From Clostridiales bacterium (GTDB lineage: Bacteria; Bacillota; Clostridia; Christensenellales; Aristaeellaceae): DNA of 23,921 bases. The stretch spans positions 1-23,921 of the forward strand of contig JAAYJP010000199.1 of the NCBI GenBank assembly GCA_012522875.1, read 5' to 3'. Positions within the stretch are counted from its first letter, which is position 1; each line of letters begins with the position of its first letter. Made by a program: the position numbers and the translations under genes. A model generated the notes under the pieces. The model was given only the letters and a program-made list of their open reading frames with translations. It made no database searches and had not been told where the DNA came from. Of the stretch, positions 1 through 7,399 are shown one piece after another.

Positions 1-66
1 AATGAGGACTTCAAAGGCGGGGTCGTGCCCAACTTTGAAGGGGATCCAGCAACCGATTCTCAGTAA
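1..66 (+). CDS. C-terminal end of an unidentified protein (partial)
   Basis: An open frame enters the window at base 1 and stops at TAA 64-66. It gives 21 residues ending in DPATDSQ, hydrophilic and rich in Gly, Asp and Pro. An intrinsic terminator follows 24 bases after the stop, which supports this being the true 3' end of a transcribed gene. The fragment is too short for me to name a family. Confidence 0.6.
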   Translation, partial: NEDFKGGVVPNFEGDPATDSQ

Positions 67-90
67 GGGAGCCAAATTATAACCGGGCGG

Positions 91-124
91 GGAAGGCGGT
101 GCAGCAGCGCTGCCTTCCTCTTTT
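91..124 (+). terminator. Intrinsic terminator of the upstream gene
   Basis: A 12-bp stem (91-102 with 107-118, two G-U pairs) closes a four-base loop (103-106) and is followed by TCTTTT. It lies between the stop at 66 and the hisS promoter at 128, so it isolates the hisS operon from upstream transcription. Confidence 0.85.
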
Positions 125-127
125 CAA

Positions 128-156
128 TTGACACACAGGGTCAGCTGGCATATAAT
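128..156 (+). promoter_or_regulatory. Sigma-A promoter of the hisS-aspS operon
   Basis: TTGACA (128-133) and TATAAT (151-156) are separated by exactly 17 bp, a perfect consensus match for the housekeeping sigma factor. Transcription should start near 162-164, giving a leader of about 220 nt before hisS. Confidence 0.93.
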
Positions 157-162
157 TCGAGC

Positions 163-370
163 AGGGCGCTGATGGGATTAATCAGTGGCAAGCGCAAAGA
201 GAAGGAAGCCCAGGCTGCGAGCTTCCTGCGCTGAAACCTGAAGGACGACCCGGAGCCACCTGAATATCAGGCGTTTTCCGCGTTAAGGAGATTGAGAGGC
301 GCTTTTATTGGCGCAAGCAGGGTGGCAACGCGAAGAAATTCGTCCCGCATGATTGGCAGGGACGCTTTTT
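163..370 (+). promoter_or_regulatory. T-box riboswitch leader of hisS-aspS
   Basis: The leader ends in the T-box motif AGGGTGGCAACGCG (319-332), whose 3' part can pair with CGTCCC at 341-346 to form the antiterminator. The alternative structure is the terminator at 341-370. Upstream, a long hairpin (192-232, GCGC and GGAAGC arms) fits the upper part of Stem I, with AAAGAGA (196-202) as a likely AG-bulge region. Family knowledge: uncharged tRNA pairs with the specifier codon and the T-box bulge, which prevents termination and switches on the synthetase. A CAC (His) codon at 257-259 is one candidate specifier, but GAC (Asp) triplets at 244-249 lie nearby and I could not fold Stem I with certainty. 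The 5' limit given is the predicted transcription start. Confidence 0.88.
341..370 (+). terminator. T-box-controlled intrinsic terminator
   Basis: CGTCCC (341-346) pairs perfectly with GGGACG (359-364) around a 12-base loop and is followed by CTTTTT. The left arm is shared with the antiterminator, which makes this the regulated stop point of the T-box leader. It ends four bases before the hisS Shine-Dalgarno site (374-379). Confidence 0.88.
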
Positions 371-383
371 ATTAGGAGGGACT

Positions 384-1676
384 ATGGCCATACAAAGCCC
401 AAAAGGCACCAAGGATATGCTGCCCCAAGACAGCTCGGCCTGGCAGTGGATCGAACAGACCATGCGCCAGGAGGCAGCATTGGCAGGCTATCTCGAGATT
501 CGCACACCGGTGTTTGAGCATACGGAGTTGTTCGAGCGGGGCGTGGGGGACACGACAGATATTGTGCAGAAAGAAATGTACACTTTTCTGGACAAAGGTG
601 GGCGATCAATAACCCTAAAGCCTGAAGGCACTGCAGGCACCGTGCGGGCGTTTGTGCAGGGAAAGCTTTATGCGGGGCCGTTGCCGGTCAAGTTGTATTA
701 TCTCAATTCTCCGATTTTTCGCTATGAGAATCCACAGTCGGGACGCCTCAGGGAGCACCATCAATTCGGAATGGAGTGTTTTGGCTCTAGGGAACCCACG
801 GCCGATGCGGAGTTGATTACCACCATTTTACATATTTTGGGCAGGCTTCGGTTGCGTGATCTCGGGGTGAATATCAACTCCATCGGTTGTCCGGCCTGCC
901 GTCCTGGTTACCACCAGGCGCTTAAGGCTTTTCTTCGGGCACGCCTTGATCAGCTCTGTCCGGTATGTAAGGAGCGGTTTGAAAAAAATCCCTTGCGGGT
1001 GTTGGACTGCAAGGAAGCGCGGTGCGTAAGCGCTACTCAGGAAGCACCTGAAATGCCGGATTACCTATGCCAGGAGTGCGAAGAGCACTTCGCCACCCTA
1101 AAAGCGCTGTTGACGGCGCAGAGTACGCCTTATCAGGTGAATCCGCGGATCGTACGGGGACTTGATTACTATACGAAGACGGTCTTTGAAATCACGATGC
1201 GTACCAGCCGGGGCGACCTGGCATTGTGTGGTGGCGGACGTTACGACGGGCTGGTTGAAGAGATCGGGGGACCCGTAACGCCGGGAGTTGGCTTTGGAAT
1301 AGGGACAGAGCGCATCCTGATGGAGCTTGCCAGCCAGGGTATTGGAACACCGTCCCCCTCCACAACCGATGTTTTTGTGGCCCATCTTGGTGATGAAGCA
1401 CTGCTACCAGCCTTTCTGCTGACGCAGCAACTGCGCAGGCAGGGGCTAAAGTCGGACAGTGATCATAACAGGCGCAGCCTGAAAGCCCAACTGCGTTTCG
1501 CGGATAAGTTGGGCGTGATACTCCTGGTGATCGTGGGTGGCGAGGAGTTGGCCCGCGGCAAGGTGAAAATCAAGGATATGTGCACAGGGGCAGAGACAGA
1601 GGTTGAGGGAGGCCAGGCGGTGGGGTATATTCAGCAGAAGCTGTCAGAGAAAAGGGAGGAAGAGAAGCATGGCTGA
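384..1676 (+). CDS. hisS: Histidyl-tRNA synthetase
   Basis: This 430-residue class II synthetase attaches histidine to tRNA-His in the cytoplasm. The N-terminal KGTKDMLP block, the motif 2 region (RYENPQSGRLREHHQFG, 113-129), the histidine-specific RGLDYYTKTVFE block (258-269), the GGGRYDGL loop (283-290) and motif 3 (GVGFGIGTERIL, 301-312) are all present. The anticodon-binding domain follows from about 328. The insertion domain is rich in cysteine: CPAC 169-172, CPVC 192-195, C209, C214 and CQEC 229-232. These could bind zinc, but that is inference. AGGAGG at 374-379 precedes ATG 384 with short spacing. The gene is controlled by the T-box leader, and its last 8 bases overlap the start of aspS, so the two are translationally coupled. 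Confidence 0.97.
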   Translation: MAIQSPKGTKDMLPQDSSAWQWIEQTMRQEAALAGYLEIRTPVFEHTELFERGVGDTTDIVQKEMYTFLDKGGRSITLKPEGTAGTVRAFVQGKLYAGPLPVKLYYLNSPIFRYENPQSGRLREHHQFGMECFGSREPTADAELITTILHILGRLRLRDLGVNINSIGCPACRPGYHQALKAFLRARLDQLCPVCKERFEKNPLRVLDCKEARCVSATQEAPEMPDYLCQECEEHFATLKALLTAQSTPYQVNPRIVRGLDYYTKTVFEITMRTSRGDLALCGGGRYDGLVEEIGGPVTPGVGFGIGTERILMELASQGIGTPSPSTTDVFVAHLGDEALLPAFLLTQQLRRQGLKSDSDHNRRSLKAQLRFADKLGVILLVIVGGEELARGKVKIKDMCTGAETEVEGGQAVGYIQQKLSEKREEEKHG

Positions 1677-3465
1677 GTTTCTTGGAGGGTGGCGGCGTAC
1701 CATGCGCTGCGCTGAGGTTACTGAGCAGGATTTAGGACGGGAGCTCACATTGATGGGCTGGGTGCAGCGTGCCCGGGATATGGGAGGAATCGTTTTTGTG
1801 TGGCTCCGGGACCGCTCTGGCATTATTCAGGTGGTATTTGACGCCAACAAGCTGGATCAGGAAACTTACCATCTTGGCGAAGTTTTGCGGGGAGAATATG
1901 TGCTGGCTGTACGGGGGGAACTGGCGCCGCGTTCGCCGGAAGCCGTCAATGAGAACCTGTATACCGGGCGTTGGGAATTGATGGTAAAAGAAGCCAAAAT
2001 TCTGAACAGAGCCCAGACACCGCCTATCTATATCGAAGATGGCAAGAATGAAAATGAGGCAGTGCGCCTGAAGTACCGTTACCTGGATTTGCGCCGCCCC
2101 AGTATGCAGCAGATGCTTCAGCTTCGCTCCCGGACCGTGGATACAATCAGGCGCCATATGGCTTCTGAAGGTTTTATCGAGGTGGAGACCCCTATTCTGA
2201 CCAAATCCACGCCGGAGGGCGCCCGGGATTTCCTGGTGCCCAGCCGTCTGCATCCAGGGGATTTCTATGCGCTTCCCCAGAGTCCGCAGATTTATAAACA
2301 GCTTCTGATGGTAGGAGGTGTGGATCGTTATTTTCAGATTGCCCGTTGCTTCAGGGATGAGGACAGCCGGGCTGACAGGCAACCGGAATTTTCCCAGCTG
2401 GACCTGGAGATGTCATTTGTGGAGCCCGGGGATGTTCAGCATGTGGTTGAGGGTGCTTTCGCTGATGTATTCCAGGGAATAAAAGGCATAGACATTCCGC
2501 TTCCGCTTAAAAGGATGACATGGCATGATGCCTTGGAAACCTACGGCAGTGACAAACCGGATACGCGTTTTGGGCTTGAGATCAAAACCGTTACTGGTTG
2601 GGCTGAAGGCTGCGGTTTTTCCGTTTTTGAGTCGGCTGCCCGGGAAGGGCATATTGTCTGCGGTTTGACCGCAACCGGCGGCGCACGCTTTTCGCGCAAA
2701 GAGATGGACACGCTGGCAGAGTTTGCAAAGGGTTATCATGTAAAGGGTCTGGCGTGGATGGTTCGGCAGGAGGACGGGAGCTTACGCTCCAGCTTTGCCA
2801 AATTCCTCAGTGAAGAAAAACTGGCTGAACTGGAGGAACTCATGCTCATCAAACCAGGTGATGCTGCATTTTTTATTGCTGATAGCCGCCTGACGGCTCT
2901 CACCGCTCTGGGGCAGTTGCGCAACCGCCTTGGAGAACAACTGGGGTTGATTGACCATAATCGATTTGACCTGCTATGGATAACGGAGTTCCCGCTCCTT
3001 GAGTGGAAGGAGGAGGAGGGCCGTTATACGGCGGCTCACCACCCCTTTACCATGCCCATGGAAGAAGACTATCAGTGGTTGGAAACGGATCCTGGCCGCG
3101 TGCGCGCCAAAGCTTACGACCTGGTGCTGAATGGTATAGAAATGGGCTCAGGCTCAATACGCATTCATGCGCGGGATCTCCAGGAAAAAATGTTCAGCCT
3201 CCTGGGCTTCACGCAGGAGGAAGCGCGGGAGCGCTTTGGTTTTCTGCTGGACGCCTTCGAGTTCGGTACACCGCCTCACGGCGGCTTTGCCTTTGGCATA
3301 GACCGTCTGATCATGAAACTGATGGATGCGGAGAGCCTTCGTGATGTGTTGGCTTTCCCCAAAGCGCAAAACGCTTCCTGTCTGATGATGGAGACCCCCG
3401 CACCCGTTTCTGATGATCAGTTGAAGATGCTCCACATAGCTGTGGATACCGGGGAACGATTGTAA
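1669..3465 (+). CDS. aspS: Aspartyl-tRNA synthetase (bacterial type)
   Basis: The 598-residue class IIb enzyme charges tRNA-Asp. An N-terminal OB-fold anticodon domain (about 12-110) is followed by the catalytic core with motif 2 (FQIARCFRDEDSRADRQPEF, 222-241) and motif 3 (FGTPPHGGFAFGIDRLIM, 532-549). Between them lies the GAD insertion typical of bacterial enzymes. ATG 1669 is chosen because AGGGAGGA (1653-1660) sits 8 bases upstream; the frame stays open further upstream but without a better site. The gene has no leader of its own, so it should follow the hisS T-box. Residue 38 in the anticodon domain is Met; this position is linked in the family to discrimination between tRNA-Asp and tRNA-Asn, so the specificity is not settled by sequence alone. 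Confidence 0.97.
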   Translation: MAEFLGGWRRTMRCAEVTEQDLGRELTLMGWVQRARDMGGIVFVWLRDRSGIIQVVFDANKLDQETYHLGEVLRGEYVLAVRGELAPRSPEAVNENLYTGRWELMVKEAKILNRAQTPPIYIEDGKNENEAVRLKYRYLDLRRPSMQQMLQLRSRTVDTIRRHMASEGFIEVETPILTKSTPEGARDFLVPSRLHPGDFYALPQSPQIYKQLLMVGGVDRYFQIARCFRDEDSRADRQPEFSQLDLEMSFVEPGDVQHVVEGAFADVFQGIKGIDIPLPLKRMTWHDALETYGSDKPDTRFGLEIKTVTGWAEGCGFSVFESAAREGHIVCGLTATGGARFSRKEMDTLAEFAKGYHVKGLAWMVRQEDGSLRSSFAKFLSEEKLAELEELMLIKPGDAAFFIADSRLTALTALGQLRNRLGEQLGLIDHNRFDLLWITEFPLLEWKEEEGRYTAAHHPFTMPMEEDYQWLETDPGRVRAKAYDLVLNGIEMGSGSIRIHARDLQEKMFSLLGFTQEEARERFGFLLDAFEFGTPPHGGFAFGIDRLIMKLMDAESLRDVLAFPKAQNASCLMMETPAPVSDDQLKMLHIAVDTGERL

Positions 3466-3488
3466 ACTCTGACAAACTCTGATATACT
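3460..3488 (+). promoter_or_regulatory. Likely sigma-A promoter for the Asp23-AmaP-nusB run
   Basis: TTGTAA (3460-3465, overlapping the aspS stop) and TATACT (3483-3488) have the ideal 17-bp spacing. They match consensus at 4/6 and 5/6 positions. The 52-bp gap before the next gene, unusual in this dense region, supports a promoter here. No terminator hairpin is visible after aspS, so read-through from hisS-aspS is also possible. Confidence 0.6.
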
Positions 3489-3517
3489 GACGGTGATTCC
3501 TCAAGGAGGTACAGAAT

Positions 3518-4210
3518 ATGCCGCAACCAAAGGACAATTTGCCAGTAAACGCGGAAGTTCCGGCCGCCGATGGTGGTACCATAACTTACGCCAATGAAGT
3601 CATTGCCATCATCTCCGGCATCGCGGCCAATGAGGTGGAGGGCATTGCCGGTATGGTCACTTCCGGAGGGCTGGGGGAAATCATCAGCAAAAACCGCAAC
3701 ATCACCCGGGGTGTGAAGGTGGAGGTGGGTACGGAGGAGGTCAGCGTTGATCTTTATACTATTGTGGAGTACGGTCAGCCCATCCAGAAGGTAGCCACCG
3801 AGGTTCAGGAGAATGTACGGAAATCCATTGAATCCATGACAGGCCTGCATGTGGTTCGCGTGGATGTGCATGTGCAGGGTGTTAGCTTTGAAAAGGAGAA
3901 GCGGGATATCCAAAATCGCCTCGAGGCTGCCAAAATCCCTGCCCTGGATGGACCGGAGACCGACAGGAAGGCCAAAAAGGAAAAAAAGCAGGAAAAAGCT
4001 CCGCCCAGTGAAGAAAAGGAGCAAACTCCTGTTGAAGTGCGCGAGAACCCAACAGCACCCCTTGAAATTTCTGATGAAACAGCGGATGCTCCTGAAGCTG
4101 GCACAACCGAGGGGGTGCAGGCTGATAAGGCACCCGAAGAAAAAAAGCCAGAGCCCGTTGATGAAAAGCCCGAGTCGAAGCAGGCGCCGGTCAAGCGGCG
4201 CAAAGCCTGA
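3518..4210 (+). CDS. Asp23/Gls24 family envelope stress protein with long charged tail
   Basis: Residues 20-125 form an Asp23/Gls24 domain, recognisable from ITYANEVIAIISGIAANEV, the EGIAGM block, RGVKVEVG and the C-terminal VRVDVHVQGV strand. Members are abundant cytoplasmic proteins held at the membrane by AmaP and linked to cell envelope or alkaline stress. Residues 126-230 are a low-complexity tail rich in Lys, Glu, Pro and Ala, probably disordered; this makes the protein longer than the domain alone requires. AAGGAGG lies just upstream of ATG 3518. AmaP and DUF2273 genes follow directly, the usual partners of this family, and the promoter at the end of aspS probably serves all three. The biochemical role of the domain is not known. 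Confidence 0.92.
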   Translation: MPQPKDNLPVNAEVPAADGGTITYANEVIAIISGIAANEVEGIAGMVTSGGLGEIISKNRNITRGVKVEVGTEEVSVDLYTIVEYGQPIQKVATEVQENVRKSIESMTGLHVVRVDVHVQGVSFEKEKRDIQNRLEAAKIPALDGPETDRKAKKEKKQEKAPPSEEKEQTPVEVRENPTAPLEISDETADAPEAGTTEGVQADKAPEEKKPEPVDEKPESKQAPVKRRKA

Positions 4211-4229
4211 ACAAAGGGTAGGGAATGCT

Positions 4230-4853
4230 ATGAAATTAAAAGTTTGGCACCGCATCACCCTGTTTGGCGGCGCGATGCTGTGCTTGGCAGTAGGGGTCGT
4301 GCTTATTGTCGCCGGCCTTCAGTTCAATGAAATCCCGATTCGTCAGGAATCTGAGGGATTTTTTACCATCAACCGCCTGATTATCTTGCTGATGGGCCTT
4401 GTGGCGATTCTGTTTGCCCTGTTTACGCTCTCCCTTCCCAGCCGGATGAAAACGGGAAAAAGCAATTTTGTGCTGCAGAAAACCGGCTCCGGCGAAATGC
4501 GCATAAGCGTTCAGGCCATAGAAAGCATTGTGAACAAAAGCGTTTCCGAGTACAATGAAATCAAGCTTCGCGACTTGGCCGTTCAGTCCGTCCGGGATGG
4601 CGTGGTCATCAGCATGAAAGTCGACCTGCCCAATAATGTCAACATCCCTTTGGCCGTAGAAGCGATGCAGAAGCATATTTCCAAGCGGGTACAGGTGACC
4701 ACAGGCATTGATGTTAAGGAAGTCCGTATAATGGTGGAAAGCACTGATACCATTGTGGGCGATTCGCCCTTTGCAGTGAAACAGGAGGAATTTGCCTTGC
4801 CGCCCAAACCGGATCCTGAAGAACCCGAAAAAGAGGAAACTAGCCATGCATGA
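4230..4853 (+). CDS. amaP: Alkaline shock response membrane anchor protein AmaP
   Basis: This 207-residue protein has two N-terminal hydrophobic segments (about 10-30 and 49-69) and a soluble C-terminal part. The latter resembles an Asp23-like fold: SGEMRISVQAIESIVNKSV, then a VVISMKVDLPNNVNIP stretch and VKEVRIMVES. AmaP proteins anchor Asp23 to the membrane. The last 20 residues are rich in Glu and Pro. ATG 4230 was chosen because a purine-rich site (AAAGGGTAGGGA, 4213-4224) is correctly spaced; the frame is open further upstream, but that part overlaps the Asp23 gene. The stop codon overlaps the start of the DUF2273 gene by 8 bases. Confidence 0.9.
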   Translation: MKLKVWHRITLFGGAMLCLAVGVVLIVAGLQFNEIPIRQESEGFFTINRLIILLMGLVAILFALFTLSLPSRMKTGKSNFVLQKTGSGEMRISVQAIESIVNKSVSEYNEIKLRDLAVQSVRDGVVISMKVDLPNNVNIPLAVEAMQKHISKRVQVTTGIDVKEVRIMVESTDTIVGDSPFAVKQEEFALPPKPDPEEPEKEETSHA

Positions 4854-5202
4854 CTTACAGGAGAGGCTTAACGCCCTGATCAAACCCGGCACCACTGGTG
4901 GGAAGGTTTTTTATGGCACCGCATTTTTCATTGTTGCATTGATGTTTGTGTGCCTGGGCTTTTGGAAGACGATGTTGGTGCTTGTATTAACAGCCCTGGG
5001 TGTGCTGATTGGCTCTGCCGACACCCTGGGAAAAGCTGTGGCAAAGGTTGTGGACCGCATTATTCCACCCAAAAACCAAAAGGTGGTATATACCGCTGAG
5101 GACATGGAAAAGGTGAAGAATGCCACCCGTCCCCGCCAACAGACAACCGCGCAGGGGGCCGCTCCAGGAGAAAATTTGCCCGAACAGGATAATAAATCCT
5201 GA
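4846..5202 (+). CDS. DUF2273 small membrane protein
   Basis: The 118-residue product has two adjacent membrane segments (about 22-38 and 41-57) after a short amphipathic start. The GKVFYGTAFFIVALM stretch and the GFWKTMLVLVLTALGVLIG hairpin are typical of DUF2273. A polar tail of about 50 residues follows. The family regularly sits beside Asp23 and AmaP and is assumed to belong to the same membrane-bound complex, though its function is unknown. ATG 4846 lies behind AAAGAGGAAA and overlaps the AmaP stop. A second ATG at 4850 is in another frame. The stop (5200-5202) is one base before the nusB start. Confidence 0.85.
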   Translation: MHDLQERLNALIKPGTTGGKVFYGTAFFIVALMFVCLGFWKTMLVLVLTALGVLIGSADTLGKAVAKVVDRIIPPKNQKVVYTAEDMEKVKNATRPRQQTTAQGAAPGENLPEQDNKS

Positions 5203-5203
5203 T

Positions 5204-5599
5204 ATGGCCAGGCATGCGGCGCGTAGGGTAGCGATGCAGATGATTTACTCCCGCCTGGCGGGAGGCGAACCGGGCGGGAGCGTACTGGCTGAGGCCGAGG
5301 ACTACCACAATATCGGCGAGGACGAAGTTTATCTCGACAAGGCTGTTAAGGGGACGGGGGAACGAATGCCGGAATATGACATTATTATCTCCCGCCTGAG
5401 TCCAAAGCGTGCTTTGGAACGCATCCCTCTTGTTGACCGGGCGATCCTGCACCTTGCGATGCACGAATTGGACACCAAGGATGCCACACAGGAAGTGATC
5501 ATCAATGAAGCGGTTGAACTCGCCAAACGCTTCGGTGATGAAACGGACAGCCGTTTTATTAACGGTGTGCTGGGTTCATTAATCCGGGAGAGGCAGTGA
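5204..5599 (+). CDS. nusB: Transcription antitermination factor NusB
   Basis: NusB is a small all-helical RNA-binding protein that joins NusE (S10) on boxA RNA and supports rRNA transcription. The 131-residue product shows the N-terminal basic helix (ARHAARRVAMQMIYS), IPLVDRAILHLAMHEL (74-89), VIINEAVELAKRF (98-110) and the C-terminal SRFINGVLGSLIRE (116-129). It is slightly shorter than most homologues in the middle. No strong ribosome site precedes ATG 5204, which lies one base after the DUF2273 stop, so translation is probably coupled. The longer open frame (from 5120) lies inside DUF2273 and is not needed. Confidence 0.92.
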   Translation: MARHAARRVAMQMIYSRLAGGEPGGSVLAEAEDYHNIGEDEVYLDKAVKGTGERMPEYDIIISRLSPKRALERIPLVDRAILHLAMHELDTKDATQEVIINEAVELAKRFGDETDSRFINGVLGSLIRERQ

Positions 5600-6552
5600 T
5601 TCCAGGAGCCGTTCTGGGTATTGATACCAGTTGTTATACCACCTCCTGCGCGCTGGTATCCCTGGACAGGAAGGTTTTGGCAAGTATCCGGCTTCCTCTG
5701 GAAGTGGCCGTGGGAGAGAGAGGGCTTCGCCAAAGCGAGGCCGTTTTTCAGCATGTGCGACAACTGCCAAGGGCTGTCGAGGAAGCGCTTGATAGCGCCT
5801 TAAGGCCAAGGGTTTTGGCGGTTTGCGCCACAGAAACCCCCACCCAGCGGACGGGGTCATATATGCCGGTGTTTGCCGCAGGCCTGTCATTTGCCAGGGT
5901 CATCGCCCAGGTGCTGGGTGTCCCTTGCTTTTCCACCAGCCATCAGCAGGGGCATTTTGCCTCCGCGCAAATAGGGACAACAGGCCTGCCCCCTATACAT
6001 CTTGGAATACATTTGTCCGGTGGCACAACAGAAGTTCTCCTTGTACAACAGAACGGTCTGCGATTGCTTCTTGGCACCAGCGATATCAGCGCAGGGCAGT
6101 TGATTGACCGGGTGGGAGTAGCGCTGGGTCTATCCTTTCCAGCAGGGCCTGCATTGGAGAAACTTGCCGAGCTGGTGCGCAGCGTTCAGGGGCGATACCC
6201 TGCGATCGTAAGAGAAAGAGCTTGCAGCTTTTCCGGAGCGGAAGCAATGGCGCTGCGGGATATATCCAAAGGCTTGCCAGCCAATATCATCGCGGCGGAG
6301 GTTTTTGATTGTGTCTGCCGGACGGTGCTTAAGATGGCCTTGGTCGCAGAAGAAGCCACCGGTACGGATGCTTTGCTTGTCACAGGCGGCGTGGCTTCTT
6401 CTGCACTATTCAGGCGCTTTATGGAAACCAGGGCCTCCAAGCGCCGTATGCTTCTGAAGTTATATTTTGGACAGGCACAATTTTCCGGAGATAACGCTGC
6501 TGGGGTAGCGGCGATAGGCGTGGAAAAGTTAAGCGAAATACAGGAGGTATAG
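5596..6552 (+). CDS. Kae1/TsaD-like ASKHA protein, divergent paralogue
   Basis: The 318-residue protein has the fold signatures of the Kae1/TsaD family: N-terminal GIDTSCYTTSCALVS (8-22), metal-binding HQQGH (H116, H120), HLSGGTTEVLLV and C-terminal SGDNAAGVA with D299. TsaD transfers threonylcarbamoyl to A37 of tRNAs. Here the usual ETSCDET motif reads DTSCYTT, so two acidic residues that are highly conserved in true TsaD are lost. The protein may therefore be a clostridial paralogue of unknown role rather than TsaD itself. The start is GTG 5596, which overlaps the nusB stop as GTGA and sits close behind GGGAGAGG. It lies between nusB and folD in a tight operon. Whether a canonical tsaD exists elsewhere cannot be seen here. 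Confidence 0.85.
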   Translation: MIPGAVLGIDTSCYTTSCALVSLDRKVLASIRLPLEVAVGERGLRQSEAVFQHVRQLPRAVEEALDSALRPRVLAVCATETPTQRTGSYMPVFAAGLSFARVIAQVLGVPCFSTSHQQGHFASAQIGTTGLPPIHLGIHLSGGTTEVLLVQQNGLRLLLGTSDISAGQLIDRVGVALGLSFPAGPALEKLAELVRSVQGRYPAIVRERACSFSGAEAMALRDISKGLPANIIAAEVFDCVCRTVLKMALVAEEATGTDALLVTGGVASSALFRRFMETRASKRRMLLKLYFGQAQFSGDNAAGVAAIGVEKLSEIQEV

Positions 6553-6553
6553 G

Positions 6554-7399
6554 ATGGCAATTATTCTCAGCGGCAAGGAAATCTCTGATCGACTCACTGC
6601 AGAACAGAAGGAACGCGTCAAGGAACTCAAAGCCCAGGGCATCCAACCGGGCTTGGCTGTAGTGCTGGTGGGGGAGGATCCTGCCAGCCAGATCTATGTG
6701 CGCAATAAAGGCATCGCCTGTGAAACCATTGGCATTTATTCGGAGACCATCCGGCTTCCTGGGGATACAACACAGGGGCAACTGGAGGATACAATCCAGA
6801 AGCTCAACAAAGACAATAAAATCTCCGGCATCCTGGTTCAGCTGCCTCTGCCCAAGCACCTTAATGAAGATGCTGCCTTGGCCTGTATTCTCCCGGAGAA
6901 GGATGTGGATGGCTTTCACCTGATTAACGCCGGCAGGCTTTTTTCCGGACAGGAATCGGTCATTCCCTGTACACCTAAAGGCATCCTCTACATGCTCAAG
7001 GAGGCTGGAATTTCGCTGGCGGGGAAAGAAGCAGTCATCGTCGGCCGTTCGAACATCGTTGGGAAACCAGCCGCTATGCTGCTGATGAGGGAGCACTGCA
7101 CAGTGACTGTTTGCCACTCCCGCACAAAAGACCTTGCGGAACATACCCGCCGTGCGGACATCCTGGTAGCGGCGATTGGCAAGCCCCGGTTCATCACCGC
7201 GGACATGGTAAAGCCGGGTGCGGCGGTGATGGATGTAGGCATCAACCGGGTGGAGGGCAAGGTGGTTGGGGATGTGGACTTTGAGCCTGTTTCCCGGGTG
7301 GCTGGCTTTATCACGCCCGTTCCCGGCGGTATCGGCAAAATGACCATCAGCATGCTGATGGAAAACACCCTGGAGGCGGCATGCAGGCAAGGGCGCTGA
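6554..7399 (+). CDS. folD: Bifunctional methylenetetrahydrofolate dehydrogenase/cyclohydrolase
   Basis: FolD interconverts 5,10-methylene-, methenyl- and 10-formyl-tetrahydrofolate, feeding purine synthesis and formyl-Met-tRNA. The 281-residue length is typical. The catalytic YVRNK (Y48, K52) follows EDPASQ. QLPLPKHL (96-103), KDVDGFH (116-122), the nucleotide-binding GRSNIVGKPAAMLL (164-177), KPGAAVMDVGIN and PVPGGIGKMT (255-264) are all intact. AGGAGG at 6542-6547 is well placed for ATG 6554, one base after the preceding stop. The last 19 bases overlap xseA, so the two are coupled. Confidence 0.97.
   Translation: MAIILSGKEISDRLTAEQKERVKELKAQGIQPGLAVVLVGEDPASQIYVRNKGIACETIGIYSETIRLPGDTTQGQLEDTIQKLNKDNKISGILVQLPLPKHLNEDAALACILPEKDVDGFHLINAGRLFSGQESVIPCTPKGILYMLKEAGISLAGKEAVIVGRSNIVGKPAAMLLMREHCTVTVCHSRTKDLAEHTRRADILVAAIGKPRFITADMVKPGAAVMDVGINRVEGKVVGDVDFEPVSRVAGFITPVPGGIGKMTISMLMENTLEAACRQGR

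Noticed and set aside
1732..2382. Minus-strand open frame of 216 codons opposite aspS
   Set aside because: Shadow of a clearly functional synthetase; no ribosome site or domain.
3311..4258. Long minus-strand open frame (315 codons) opposite the 3' end of aspS and the Asp23 gene
   Set aside because: It covers two convincing plus-strand genes, has no recognisable domain and has a Cys/His/Phe-rich composition typical of an antisense shadow.
6419..7390. Minus-strand open frame of 323 codons opposite folD
   Set aside because: The entire length lies over an intact folD and the end of the Kae1-like gene; no family motif is visible.
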